Below are positions 20,406 through 31,286 of a DNA stretch of 64,000 nucleotides, one piece after another. Source of the DNA: Okapia johnstoni (Eukaryota > Chordata > Mammalia > Artiodactyla > Giraffidae); NCBI GenBank assembly GCA_024291935.2, contig CM044313.1:85497001-85561000 (forward strand). Direction: 5' to 3'. Within the stretch, counting starts at the first letter, position 1; every line of letters starts with the position of its first letter. Position numbers and translations under genes: made by a program. The notes below the pieces were generated by a model. It made no database searches, had not been told where the DNA came from, and was given only the letters and a program-made list of their open reading frames with translations.

Positions 20406-20417
20406 TTCTCCATGTTA

Positions 20418-20770
20418 ATATATATTATATCTACTTCATCTTTACTTATGTTAGCAAGTTTCCAGTGGATGGCACTTAAGTTGTTTTATGCTTTTTGGTA
20501 TTAAAGGCAATGAAATGACCATTGCTATACTTCTATACAGATGTACATATTTACCTATAGGATGAATTTCTGAAAGTAAAAAATACCAGAGCCAAGATTA
20601 TATATCAATGTAGAAGCAATATTATGAAATTGTTTTCCAAAACATCTGCACCAAGTTAAATTTCTGAAATACTGTTTGTGAAACATCAGTTGTTCAACAC
20701 CATTATTAATATAATGTGTGATCAAATGTTTTTGTTTAACCAATTAGTTTGGGAGAAATTATACTTTATA
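20418..20770 (-). mobile_element. Probable L1M fragment
   Basis: The plus strand resembles the antisense of an L1M 3' region (cacttaagttgttttatgct, ctataggatgaatttctgaa, then a degenerate attgttttccaaaacatctgcacc region). Divergent and tentative. It would be the host of the BovB insertion. Confidence 0.4.
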
Positions 20771-21604
20771 TGCTTTCTGTAATAGCATATAGCAAAGTTT
20801 GTGGATGCGTTACTCCTATTCTAGATTTAAGTCTCTTGAATGTCTGTTTGAAATCCTTTGGGCAGTGATGTATTGAATTTTTTTCTTATTAAATCACAAA
20901 GAAAAATGTTACACAGATGGAAATTTTCAGACAATGTCAAAAATAACAAATATATATCCTGATATTTGTAATAATAAAGTAGAAGTATAAGGCAGCAGCT
21001 GGCCAATGGTTTTGACAAACCATGTATTGTTCATTTGAATTTGAGTTTAAAATTATAATTTTATCTGTATATTTTCTGCAAACAAAGCAATGTCTAAATT
21101 TTATTTTAAGAGTATAAGTGTTAAAAGCATAGTCATAATTGTTCCTGGTTTCCTGGATGAGTTTGCTACTATTCTGATTAATTTTAATATTCAGTGATTG
21201 TCTCAAATTATCTTTTTGGGTGATAATAACAGTTCACACAGAGAAAGCTCTGTTGGAAATAAGCAGCCACAAACACTTGTTGGCCTTTTTCCTCTTTCCT
21301 GAGAATGGAATAAACACTAGATCTTACATACTCACAATATGTAAAAGAATTAAAAGGAGGATAACGTACTTCCCTGGATTAAACAAAGAATATTACCAAT
21401 ATTAGCAGTAAACTGCATGATGAAACACTTTCTCTCCAACTTTTCTCTTGTAACTTGACTCTAGAGATCTTTTTCCATTAAAAAAAAAAACAACAACAAC
21501 TCTTACTTTGCTGTCTTCTATTCATTTCCCCTCATTCTGTGTATTGTCTCTATCGAAAGCTCCTCTACTTACTAAGATACCAAACATATTTGGTTAGGTC
21601 CCAA
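20771..21604. other. Unassigned AT-rich DNA
   Basis: Contains an A-run with caacaacaac at 21480-21500. No element or gene recognised. Confidence 0.5.
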
Positions 21605-21615
21605 CCACAATTCCT

Positions 21616-21840
21616 GGCGTTTCCCAGGTAGCACCTCTAGCGGTAAAGAACTCACATGCCAATGCAGGAGATGTAAGAGATGCAAATGCGATCTTTGGAT
21701 TAGAAAGATCCTCTGAAGGAGGGCACAGTAACCAACTGCAGTATAGTTGCCTGGAGAATCCCATGAACAGAGCAGCCTGACAGAGTACAATCTACAGAGT
21801 CACAAAGAGTAGGACACAACTGAAGCAACTTAGCACGCAG
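21616..21840 (+). mobile_element. Bov-tA-type SINE with 11-bp near-perfect TSD
   Basis: Head ggcgtttcccaggtagcacc, agcggtaaagaactcacatg and gccaatgcaggag identify the CpG-rich Bov-tA subgroup; the body ends gaagcaacttagcacgcag. Flanks ccacaattcct (21605-21615) and ccacaatacct (21841-21851) differ at one position. Confidence 0.92.
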
Positions 21841-21851
21841 CCACAATACCT

Positions 21852-23152
21852 AGTTTTACATTAAAAGCCCAATCTTCAAATATTAATATATTCACATTCT
21901 AAAGTATTAAGGGTTAGGGCTTCAGCCTATGGATTTTAAGGAATAGAGTTCAGCTATAAGATCAATTTGTCTTAGGCTTTTTTGACTTTGAGACCAACAA
22001 TGGATCAAACCTGACCTAATTTAAATATGGAGAGATAAAGTATAATATACAGAGATAAAGTATAATAATCCCCTGGAATCCTGGGATTAAAGAACAAGGA
22101 TGGGAGTGATGAGACTCAGGACACCAATAGTGATATTTGATGTTTTCCATTGGCAGGATTCAGGACCTCCTACACAGTTGGGGTTAAAGATTTGTGTAAA
22201 CCCAAATGTTTATTCAATAATGTCTCCACTTACTTTTCAACAAAAAGAGAAAGGAAACTTGAAGGTGGTTTAGCATTAGTTAAATAGCTTTGGATTTATA
22301 ATAATAAACATAGGATATCCAAATAAATATTGCACTTGTAACACCTATGTGAAAATATCTTGCAGATTGTGAAAAACATGGTAGGAAAAATAATTTTTTA
22401 TTATGGCCTCTGCATACTCTTGTCCCCTGAAGCTCTTTATCTCATCACCTCTTGAGTTATTTGAGAATCTTTTTAACAATGAGATTTTAATTTTGCAGTT
22501 TTAGATGTATCCCAGTTTTCTGAAATTCTAGCAAATTTTTGAGTGATTCCAGTGCTTTTGGACCACAGGAGATACTTTGAATAGCAAGGCTTTAAATTGT
22601 CAAATCTATTCAGCTCAGTGGACACATATGTTCCGGAATATTTTTGTCATGTGCAATATAGTAGAAATCTCATAATCTGTCTCCTCATGACATTTACTTT
22701 GGTCCAGCCTCCTCCACCTTCCTCTTATTTCCCATATTTTCTATAGACTATATGTTCCTTTATGTTTATACCATTGTTTTTCTTATCTTGTGTTATAGCA
22801 CGCACTTCCTTGACCAAACCTGTTAGAATTAATTATATTTCCCCAATTCAACAAAACACATGGGATAAGGCAGGACCACCTAAATGTTTACTCAGAAAAG
22901 AAACAAAGAAACAAAACATACCCCCCAAAATGCAGAAAGAAATGGAATTACAGAAATTTTCAAAACATTGAATTTATTTTTTAAAAAACTTATGATACAA
23001 ATGTTAACTTTCCATTATACCTAAAGTATCTAACGTTAGATATTTACCCTGATGAGTGTCCATAGTTAGGTTCATACTTTGCTTCCACATTTGGCTTTTT
23101 TCCTATTAGCTCAGAGAATTTTTAGGCTCTCTTGTGAAAGAATAAGTAAATT
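21852..23152. other. Unassigned DNA, 1.3 kb
   Basis: No mobile element, RNA gene or credible protein recognised. A 69-codon frame at 22762-22971 begins inside ordinary AT-rich sequence without supporting features. Confidence 0.5.
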
Positions 23153-23163
23153 AGAGGGACCTA

Positions 23164-23268
23164 TTAGAGAAGGAAATGGCAACCCATTCCAGTATTCTTG
23201 CCTGGAGAATCCCAGGGACAGGGGTTGCACAGAGTCGGACACTACTGAAGCGACTTAGCAGCAGCAGC
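23164..23268 (+). mobile_element. Bov-A-type SINE, 5'-truncated, AGC tail, 11-bp TSD
   Basis: Body from ttagagaaggaaatggcaac to gaagcgacttag, ending in an (AGC)n tail, with an internal loss after cccagggacag. A perfect 11-bp TSD, agagggaccta, lies at 23153-23163 and 23269-23279. Confidence 0.92.
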
Positions 23269-23279
23269 AGAGGGACCTA

Positions 23280-23934
23280 AGGACTTTGATGATAGAGAAT
23301 AGCAACAATTAAAGCTGATGGTGACAGTCAATCATTTTATAGTGATTATTCATCTTCCACAATTTCAATACTCTAACCGGCAAAGAAGTGTATTTAGATT
23401 TTAAAATAGATGCTGCTAAGCACCAAGTGTTAGACTGACTTGATGTAGATCCATTGTTCTTTCAAGCTTCCCTGCTGTTTACGATAGCAAAGCATACAGA
23501 TATGGAAAACATCAATTTAACTTTAACCCTAACTGCACCCTTACAGAGCAAATGACACAAAAATCTACACAATGACTCAAAAACTCCTGTTTTGGAAAGA
23601 ATAAAATATATCTCTTTCAAAGCAAATATTGTACTGTAATGTTTGCTATCAAAAATCATTGAGTTGCTTCTCACTAAGCAGCAGGGCTGAGTATCTGAAC
23701 AAGATTTCAGCTTCTAATATGACAAAAACATCATGTGTTTTTGTCAAGTATTTTGTAATATTGAATTCATGGAATTAAACCATTAAAATATACCTATGAA
23801 TACTTACAGATAAATTTTCTTACTTCATTTTGAAAATCTAGCAATTTTAAAAAGTTTTGAGTTTTTATCCCATTTTAGTATTTATGTTAAACATAAAAGG
23901 AAAATAATGACATTTGGAGTATGAAATATTCAAA
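23280..23934. other. Unassigned DNA
   Basis: AT-rich, no recognised feature; a 70-codon minus frame at 23462-23674 has no recognisable domain. Confidence 0.5.
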
Positions 23935-24060
23935 TTTTGGCACTGTCCACTTAACCTAGCTTGTTTCTCATTTAACTCATCTGTAAAATGAGACACAGAT
24001 TGCATACTGGATATCTGTGAGGTTTATACAAGATAATGAATATAAAATCCATAGTAAAAT
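23935..24060 (+). mobile_element. MIR SINE fragment
   Basis: The 3' half of MIR: ctcatttaactcatctgtaa, aatgagacacagattgcata, then a tctgtgaggtttatacaaga-type end. Confidence 0.6.
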
Positions 24061-25354
24061 GGTCATTTTATGGGAATTCTACATGATAGTGACTGCTATT
24101 TGATTACTTTTACTATTAAATAAATATGTTTTCACTATGATTATTTTAAATTTAAAAGCATTGGACAAAGTCTTTGAATAATTTCAATAAGCCTTATGAT
24201 GAATTTTTATCGTAGTACACTGGTTCTTCAAAGTTATTGAAGAATAGTAGTCAAAATAATAAATGTTTGTATCAAGTATGCATTTAAATTCCAGATTTTC
24301 TAATTGTGAGTTCAACTTTTTAGTGTATTTTCTCAACTGCATGCCTTTATACATATATGATTATCTCATAGGCTTTTGCATAAAGTTGTTTGCAATTAGC
24401 AGATGTGAAGTATTTAACTGAAAATGTGGCATAACAGTTATGTTGCCTCTTTTTCCCCTGGTGGTAGATATATTAATATTTCTAATTCACAAAGTGGGAA
24501 TAATGGCTGTTGATTGTTTCCCAAGGTTTTATATGGCACCATTCTTTCAGATAGGTCAAAAACAGAGGCTAAGCATTATTCTCTTTTGTAAGAGGTCTAG
24601 ATGCAGAAATACAAAATTTCCACACATCTGACTAAGAGAAGCTTGATTTTAGCGATGGGGATTCTTCATGCAAGTGACCTCTGAATTTTTGCTTGCCATG
24701 TTTCCTGGGCACAGATTATGTATATGAATTTACATGTGATGTGCAGACTGGATTATCAGCTAGCAATACTTTTTATAGGCCCGACACAAGTTCAAAGCAT
24801 TTGAAAATTTCCTTACTCTTGAATCACCAAAACCTTCTATCCAGCATCTCACACTTGGATTCCTCTTCTGGCTCAGGGATCTTCCCTCTTGTCCATATGT
24901 TCCTGAAATTTTAAGCTTATTAGCTACAGTCCATTTACAGCTTCTTTATAAAAGTCCTGCTCTCATCTCTGTAGCTTGTCTGTCTCCTGTTAACTCCAGA
25001 AGAATTTAACACATTAATCTAGACTGTAATCACAGCAGATGTGTAGCCAGTACTAACCAATGATGGTACCAAATAAGAGAATATCTAGTGTTGACATTAC
25101 TAGATATTAAAATACTGATGTTATTGGATAATAAGATATATAAGTATTAGTATTTCCACACTTGCTGATATATTATCCCCTTAGTATTTCCTGCTTCTTC
25201 TGCTACCATGTGAACTGCACCAGAAATCCTTTTCCTCAATATTCCCATGCTCCAGAAATTAAATGTTTGATCTTGGCATACAAAAGGCTTTCTAGAGTTA
25301 TATGCTAGTGCAAATGTCAGAATCTATGATTGCTCATTCCATTTTCTTTAAGTG
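24061..25354. other. Unassigned DNA, 1.3 kb
   Basis: No element recognised. Two short plus frames (24440-24631 and 24693-24914) show no domain, and their surroundings show no splice or polyadenylation pattern I can support. Confidence 0.5.
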
Positions 25355-25440
25355 GTATCATTTTTTACTTTAACAGGGGAGGAAAATGAGATGCAGAGAG
25401 ATTATATAAGATGCAGAGCTTCCATTCAAACCTTGTCAGC
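25355..25440 (-). mobile_element. MIR-type SINE fragment
   Basis: The plus strand is antisense MIR: ctttaacaggggaggaaaat, gagatgcagagagattatat, agagcttccattcaaacctt. Confidence 0.5.
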
Positions 25441-25903
25441 TATGCATTCCTTATCCTCATCCTGCAGCTTTCCTTGTCTGACATAAAACGTTGAACTTAG
25501 TCTAAGTAAATATGACATCCTTATTAATGAATTTTGTGTACTTAATTCACAATTACAATATGGTATCTATAAAAATCTTAGCTATAATTTTTAAGTTTGT
25601 AATATTTTTATGCAATTGTTTTAGCTAAGCAGCAGTAGGAGAAACTTTAGCATAATGAACAAAATCATTACTGTTTGAAGTAATTCAAAACATAATGAAA
25701 CAAAAAGGCATCTACGTCTATCAAATAAAAAAAGCCATCAGAAGAATTTGATGTTAATCCTCAAGAAACATTTTGTTCCAAACAAGTGCATTGTTTCTTT
25801 AGAAAGGGGCACATTAATCAAAACCAAACAACTTAACAAGCATTTACAAAAAGAAATTTTTCAAAACACATTTGTGGAGTATTTTAAACGATTTGGTAAA
25901 CAG
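25441..25903. other. Unassigned DNA
   Basis: AT-rich; nothing recognised. Confidence 0.5.
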
Positions 25904-25942
25904 TTTCCTCTACAGATTATTTGATAAGCAGCATTATGTATG

Positions 25943-26150
25943 CTTCCTGATGGCTCAGATGGTAAAGTGTCTGTCTGCAATGAGGGAGACCTGGGTTCGA
26001 TCCCTGGGTTGAGAAGATCCCCTGGAGAAGGAAATGGCAACCCACTCCAGTACTCTTGCCTGGAAAATCCTATGGATGTAGGAGCTTGGTAGGCTACAGT
26101 CCATGGGGTCACAAAGAGTCAGACACGACTAAGCGACTTCTCTCTCTCTC
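25943..26150 (+). mobile_element. Bov-tA-type SINE with intact B box and very long flanking repeat
   Basis: Head cttcctgatggctcagatgg, intact B box gggttcgatccctgggttg (from 25993), body through agacacgactaagcgacttc, and a (TC)n tail. Flanks 25905-25942 and 26151-26188 are the same 38 bp apart from three transitions (t/c, a/g, a/g). That is far longer than other TSDs here. Confidence 0.93.
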
Positions 26151-26188
26151 TTCCTCTACAGATTATTTGACAAGCGGCATTGTGTATG

Positions 26189-26774
26189 TACCTCTCTGCT
26201 TGTATGTGTGTTCAGAGGGAGAGATTAAATACAGATCGATATTTAAACTGTATGTGAATTCCTATTATCTACCATTTTAAATTACATAGTCTGGATTCTT
26301 CCACATGTCTGTTTATGCTTTTCAAGTTGCTTCACACTATATTTCTTGTTATTGTGTTGCTCCACTTTCGACATCTCAAATTTCTGATTTTCAAGCCTCC
26401 CTGGCTCTCATCACTCCTGTTTGCTCCTTGCTCTGATCCCTTCATGAATTCTAAAAACTTGAACCTCTGGGTTTCTATTAGCTTCTATCCTTATAGCAAC
26501 AAATTTAGATTTTATGAAATGTGAGATGATGCCACTATTAAATCTCTCAGCTATTATCTGTGTTTGCTACATTCACACTGCATATATACATATATATATG
26601 TGTATGCATTATGCAAACTTAAAAATATAATAATTTTGGAAATTAAGAAAACTTCTTTGAAACTAGAGAAACAGGTTTTAGCTATGACAATATGACATTC
26701 TCTCCCCCAAAGACAAACTGAGAATTGAATCTGAGAACCCTTAAATCTCAAATATTCCATAACTTTGGTGAGTG
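26189..26774. other. Unassigned DNA with a short AT simple repeat
   Basis: Contains catatatacatatatatatg (26580-26599). No gene or element recognised. Confidence 0.5.
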
Positions 26775-26945
26775 TTATAGACTGATTTGTGCCTGTCGCT
26801 CCAGGCCAATTCACAGGTTGTAATTCTGACCTTCAGTATCTAAGATTGTGACTGTACTGGAGGTAGATCTCTAAAGAGATAACTAAGTTAAAATGAGGTC
26901 ATTAGGGTGACACAAAGAAAAGATGCTCATCTCGTAAGTCTTAGT
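26775..26945 (+). mobile_element. MLT1-type LTR fragment
   Basis: Sense MLT1 LTR: tctgaccttcagtatctaag, then ggtagatctctaaagagata, aactaagttaaaatgaggtc and attagggtgacac. An ancient MaLR remnant, with no viral genes nearby. Confidence 0.65.
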
Positions 26946-26949
26946 GTTT

Positions 26950-27285
26950 GAGTCCTCTCAAAATTCACATTTTGGAATCTTGGTGCTCAACGTTACAGTA
27001 TTAGACAATGAAGCCATTGGGAGGTGATTAGGTCATGAGGGTAAAGCCCTCATGAATGGAACTAGTGCTCTTACGAAAGAGACTACACGGAGCTCCCTGG
27101 CTCTTTCTGCCATTTGAAGATTTAAGCAGACTTCTGAAACCCAGAAGAGGACCTGCACGCAATCATTCTGACACCCTGCCTCACTCTTCCCACTTCCAAA
27201 ACTGTGAGCCATAAATTTGTGTTGTTTATAAGCCACTCACTCTCTAGTATTTGCTATATAGCAGCTCAAAGGGCTAAACTCCATA
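26950..27285 (+). mobile_element. MLT1/MST-type LTR, near complete
   Basis: A second sense MaLR LTR immediately downstream: gccattgggaggtgattagg, tcatgagggtaaagccctca, tgaatggaactagtgctctt, tgtgagccataaatttgtgt. It covers the region missing from the preceding fragment, but the contents overlap enough to favour two elements. Confidence 0.65.
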
Positions 27286-27469
27286 GGGGAGGATAAAAGT
27301 TCTCCTTGAAATTTTTAGGGTCCCTGGCTGCATCTGAAAATTAAATTGATAAAAAAAAATCATGCAGTTTGTTTTATGTAAAAATGTGAGTCTTCATAGA
27401 GAAATGAAGATCTGACGAAACAAATTTGACTTTTGTGCCAGGTTTGATGAAGAGTGGACAGTCATGGAG

Positions 27470-27648
27470 GAACAGGGCCAGTGCTCTGTGACAACCTGGA
27501 AGGATGGGGTAGGGAGGGAGGTGGGATGAGGGTCCGGGACTGAGGGAACACATGCATACCTATGGCTGATTCATGTTGATGTATGGCGAAAGCATCACAA
27601 TATTTTAATTATCCTGTAATTAAAATAAACCAATAAAAAATTTTAAAC
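27470..27648 (+). mobile_element. Ruminant L1 3' end
   Basis: Typical ruminant L1 3' UTR end: gggagggaggtgggatgagg, ctatggctgattcatgttga, tgtatggcgaaagcatcac, then attaaaataaaccaataaaa. Sense strand, heavily 5'-truncated. Confidence 0.85.
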
Positions 27649-27653
27649 AGTAT

Positions 27654-27818
27654 AAAGTAAATACAGTGTAGAACCCTGGGGGAAACATAACAAGGCTTGT
27701 TTGGATTCTTCTTAGTATTTCTTTGTCTTTGGAGATAAGGATACGTATGTATATATTTTGGCTTCCCTGGTAGCTCAGATGGTTAAGAATCTGCCTGCAA
27801 TTTGGGAGACTCAGGTTT
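27654..27818 (+). repeat. 165-bp duplication, copy 1
   Basis: Reappears at 28934-29100 with one substitution (atacgtatgt versus atatgtatgt) and one inserted base (ttccctggtagc versus ttccctgtgtagc). It comprises about 114 bp of non-repeat flank plus the first 50 or so bp of a SINE head. Confidence 0.95.
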
Positions 27819-27962
27819 GATCCCTGAGTTGGGAAGATCCCCTGGGGAAAGCAGTGGCAACCTACTCCAATATTCTTCCCTGGAGGATTCCAGGGACAGA
27901 ACAGCCTGGAGAACTACAGTCCATAGGATTGCAAAGAGTCAGACACACCCAGGTGACTTTCA
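27768..27962 (+). mobile_element. Bov-tA-type SINE
   Basis: Head ggcttccctggtagctcaga, B-box-like ggtttgatccctgagttggg, and body through gtcagacacacccaggtgac. Its first part belongs to the 165-bp duplication. Confidence 0.9.
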
Positions 27963-27987
27963 CATGTGTGTATGTATGTAAGTGGGT

Positions 27988-28206
27988 CTTCCCAAGTGGT
28001 GTTAGCAGTAAAGGATCTGCCAGCCAATGCAGATGTCATAAAAGATGTAGGTTCAATCCCTGGGTTGGTAAGATCCCCTGAAGCAAGGCTTGGGAAGCCA
28101 GTCCAGTATTCTTGCCTGGAGAATCCCCATGGACAGAGGAGCCTGATGGGCTATGTCCATAGGGTCACAAAGAGTCAGACAGTACTGGAGCGACTTAGCA
28201 CACATG
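27988..28206 (+). mobile_element. Bov-tA-type SINE
   Basis: Head gggtcttcccaagtggtgtt, ccagccaatgcagatgtcat, B-box-like ggttcaatccctgggttggt; the body ends ctggagcgacttagcacaca. Same subgroup as 21616. A tgtatgtatg-type simple stretch precedes it. Confidence 0.92.
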
Positions 28207-28229
28207 CATGCATCTATGTATCTATGTCC

Positions 28230-28536
28230 ATATAGTCTAATGTATCATTTAAAGCCAGGGTTTTCATATTGATCTCCTGTATGGATAATTCTGTCCATTG
28301 ATGTAAGTGATGTGTTAAAGTGTCTTGCTATTATTATGTTGTTATCAGTGTCTCACCTTATGTCTGTTAATATTTACTTTATGTGTTTAGGTGCCCCTGT
28401 GTTGTGTGGATACATGTTTACCATTGTTTTACCTTTTTCTTGGGTTGATCCTTGATTATTATGTAATGCTCCTTTTTTTTCTCTTGTTACAGTCATTTTT
28501 TGTCAAGTCTAATTTCTGATACAAGTACTACCATAT
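28230..28536 (-). mobile_element. L1 LINE ORF2 fragment
   Basis: The plus strand is antisense L1 ORF2: ctgtccattgatgtaagtga, tgtgttaaagtgtcttgcta, then cttgggttgatccttgatta and tctaatttctgatacaagta. Same ORF2 interval as the piece at 3385-3500. Confidence 0.75.
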
Positions 28537-28902
28537 GGTCGAAACTATAGTTTTTCCAGTAGTCATGTATGGATGTGAGAGTCAGACCATAAGGAAGGTT
28601 GAGTGCTGAAGAACTGATGCTTCTGAATTGTGGTGTGGGAAAAGATCCTTGAGAGTTATTTGGAGAACAAGAAGATCAAACCAGTCAATCCTAAAGGAAA
28701 TCAACCCTGAATATTCATTGAAAGGACTGAGGATGAAGCTGAAGCTCCAATACTTTGGCCACCTAGTGAGAAGAGTCAACACGTTGGAAAAGACCCTGAT
28801 GTTGGAAAAGATTGGAGGCAAAAGAAGAAGGGGTGGCAGAAGTTGAGATGGTCAGACAGTATTACAGATTCAAAGGACACGGATTGGAGCAATCTCCGGG
28901 AT

Positions 28903-29235
28903 TTCCCTGGTGGCTCAGATGGTAAAAAGAAGTAAAGTAAATACAGTGTAGAACCCTGGGGGAAACATAACAAGGCTTGTTTGGATTCTTCTTAGTATTT
29001 CTTTGTCTTTGGAGATAAGGATATGTATGTATATATTTTGGCTTCCCTGTGTAGCTCAGATGGTTAAGAATCTGCCTGCAATTTGGGAGACTCAGGTTTG
29101 AGTCTCAGGTTTGGCTACCCACTCCTGTTTTCTTGCCTGGAGAATTCCATGGACAGAAGAGCCTGGCAGGCTACAGTCCATAGGTTCGCAAAGAGTGGGA
29201 CACAAGTGAGTGACTAACACTTTCAGTTTCACTTT
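28903..29235 (+). mobile_element. Chimeric SINE insertion with imported flank
   Basis: Begins with a SINE head fragment (tccctggtggctcagatggt, 28904-28923). It switches at about 28931 to the duplicated unique flank from 27654, runs into a second SINE head, then completes a SINE body of different sequence (agaattccatggacagaaga, ggctacagtccataggttcg) ending near 29222. Two SINE heads thus bracket about 110 bp of sequence copied from 1.28 kb upstream. Confidence 0.85.
28934..29100 (+). repeat. 165-bp duplication, copy 2
   Basis: Partner of 27654-27818. Identity stops inside the SINE head at tcaggtttga, after which this copy reads gtctcaggtttgg and lacks the ccctgagttgggaagatccc stretch of copy 1. 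Confidence 0.95.
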
Positions 29236-29255
29236 CTGGGAAATAGTGGAGGACA

Positions 29256-29920
29256 GAGGAAGGAAGAATCAGGCCCAGCCTTAGCCAGCCTTGCTCTTTG
29301 CATGTCTGCATTTCCAGCTTGTATTCTTCATTGAAGGCTCTTTCTTTGGCAGGGTGCCTCAGCAGAGGTCTCCCCAGTCATCTGTGCAGGTTGGCTCCCA
29401 CAGTCAATAAATGAGAGTAGTTTTTTGTTCAGAGATCCCTTGGTAATGGAAAAATTGCCCCTCTCTGTGCTGATGCATCTGACCCTTGTCTAGTGCCTAT
29501 GATGAAAAATAGAACATTGTGGCAGCTGACATCTTTTAATGTTTATCCTCTTGTTTATAGTGCTGCAATAAGCGATTAAAGTCTTGACTGTTACTTTAAT
29601 TTTGGCTCCTTGTCTTAATCGACTCCTCCAACAATGACAGCTCAGCTCTCGAGTTAGAAGTTGGATGTTAGAGGTATGTGACTGAACTTTAAGACTACTT
29701 TTCATTCCTGTTACAAATGAAGAATCACAACTTAGAATAAGTAATATGAGGAATGTGTCTTACCCTTCTGAACATGAAGCTTGTCCTTCATTCTTAGGTG
29801 GTTGTGTTGGAGATGATGAGATAAATATAGCTAATATTTCTACTTGAAAGTAATAAATGCAACTCTGGCTGATATTCTGTTGATTAAGCATTATATACAT
29901 TTATTAAATAACAAACACCA
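29256..29920. other. Unassigned DNA
   Basis: Mixed-composition single-copy-looking sequence. No splice-supported or domain-bearing frame; a 71-codon minus frame at 29490-29705 is unsupported. Confidence 0.45.
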
Positions 29921-29924
29921 GGCT

Positions 29925-30118
29925 TCCTTTGTGGCTAAAGAACCTGCCTGCAATGCAGGAGACACAAGTTGGATTCCTAGGTCAGGAAGATCCCCTGGAT
30001 AAGGGAAAGGCTACCCACTCCAGTATTCTTGTCTGGAGAATTCCATGGACAGAGGAGTCTGGCAGGCTACAGTGCATGGGGTTGCAAAGATTTGAACACG
30101 ACTGAGTGACTAACACAC
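29925..30118 (+). mobile_element. Bov-tA-type SINE
   Basis: Head ttcctttgtggctaaagaac with a small deletion, B-box region degenerate (gttggattcctaggtc), body through gatttgaacacgactgagtg. Confidence 0.9.
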
Positions 30119-30350
30119 GTAAATTTATGAGAGGATTTAGGAAGCTTTATAAAACTTTTAGAGGAGCTGGAGGACTTAATTCAGTAACAAATTTCCAGAG
30201 ACAACAACAATCCTCATGGAGAACTGGTGTGACCAGGAAATAATGTTGCTGCCACCAAGATGTGTATACAATGAGCTGTCTCTACTACTCAAGGAATTCA
30301 AATTATTACCTTCACAGTAACCAGTGAAAGAGAGAGAAAGGATTTATTAG

Positions 30351-30404
30351 TACCTTTCCAATTCTGTCCCTTTTCATACTGTTCGGGACAGAATTGGAAA
30401 GGTA
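30351..30404. repeat. Perfect 20-bp palindrome with 14-nt loop
   Basis: Left arm 30351-30370 (tacctttccaattctgtccc) and right arm 30385-30404 are exact reverse complements around ttttcatactgttc. The right arm abuts the 5' truncation point of the BovB that follows. Confidence 0.97.
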
Positions 30405-31036
30405 AATAGACACAGAAACAATGGAAAAAGTGAGAGACTTTATTTTCTCGGGCTCCAAAATCACTGCAGATGGTGACTATAGCCATGAAATTAAAAGGAG
30501 CTTGCTCCTGGGAAGAAAAGCTATCACCAACCTAAACAACATATTAAAAAACAGAGACATTACTTTGTTGAGCACGGTACATCTTGTCAAAGTTATGGTT
30601 TTTCCAGTAGTCACGTATGGATGTGAGAGTTGGACCATAAAGAAAGCTGAGTGCCAAAGAATTGGTGCTTTTAAACTGTGGTTTTGGAGAAGACTCTTGA
30701 GAGTCCCTTGGACAGCAAGGAGATCAAACCAATCAATTCTACAGGAAATAAAATATGAATGAACATTCATTGGAAAGACTGATGCTGAAGCTGAAGCTCC
30801 AATACTTGGGCCACCGGATGCTAACAACTGGCTCATTGGAAAAGACCCTGATGCTGGGAAAGATTGAAGGCAGGAGGAGAAGAAGGTCATGGAGAATGAG
30901 ATGGTTGGATGGAGTTGCTGATTTGATGGACATGAGTTTGAGCAAGTTCTGGGAATTGGTAATGGACAGGGAAGCATGGCATGCTGCAGTCCACGGGGTT
31001 GCAAAGAGCAGGACACGACTGAGCAACTAAACTGAA
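30405..31036 (+). mobile_element. BovB LINE, 5'-truncated
   Basis: Starts at the equivalent of ETVEKVRDFIFSGSKITADGDYSHEIK (frame 30421-30762, 113 residues), continues through RRLLRVPWTARRSNQS and [25 protein letters not shown] (30755-31030) and ends with the CTGAA-type terminus at about 31036. YADD and everything upstream are absent. Confidence 0.92.
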
Positions 31037-31117
31037 CTGTATTATGTCCCAGCTCCTTAGTCAAAGTCAAGAAGGAATGTATATGGCAGGCAGAGACCAG
31101 AGCTGTGCAGAATCTAT

Positions 31118-31286
31118 GTAGTGACATGGTTAACACCACATGCTCTTAATCTCCCCTGCCCATCTATCACATCAAAAAGCTGTATGGTCTTCTGAAAGTT
31201 TCTTAACCACTCTGTACTTCAGATACTTCATCTGTAAAACAAGAATAATAAGAGCAAATGAGGAATAAATAATTGTTAATAAATAA
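31118..31286 (+). mobile_element. MIR SINE
   Basis: Order tgacatggttaacaccacat, ttcttaaccactctgtactt, cagatacttcatctgtaaaa, caagaataataagagcaaat. The BovB at 31287 begins directly in its tail. Confidence 0.65.

Larger units (their letters stand above)
28537..29255 (+). mobile_element. BovB LINE fragment split by a SINE chimera
   Basis: Plus-strand BovB C-terminal RT region (28537-28902: GKRSLRVIWRTRRSNQSILKEINPEYSLKGL, then LQYFGHLVRRVNTLEKTLM). It resumes at about 29236 with gaaatagtggaggacagagg. The intervening 28903-29235 is the inserted SINE plus duplicated segment. Confidence 0.85.

Noticed and set aside
26775..27285. A provirus around the LTRs
   Set aside because: Only LTR-type sequence is present at these MLT1 sites and at 11540 and 49772; no viral coding remnants were seen between or beside them.
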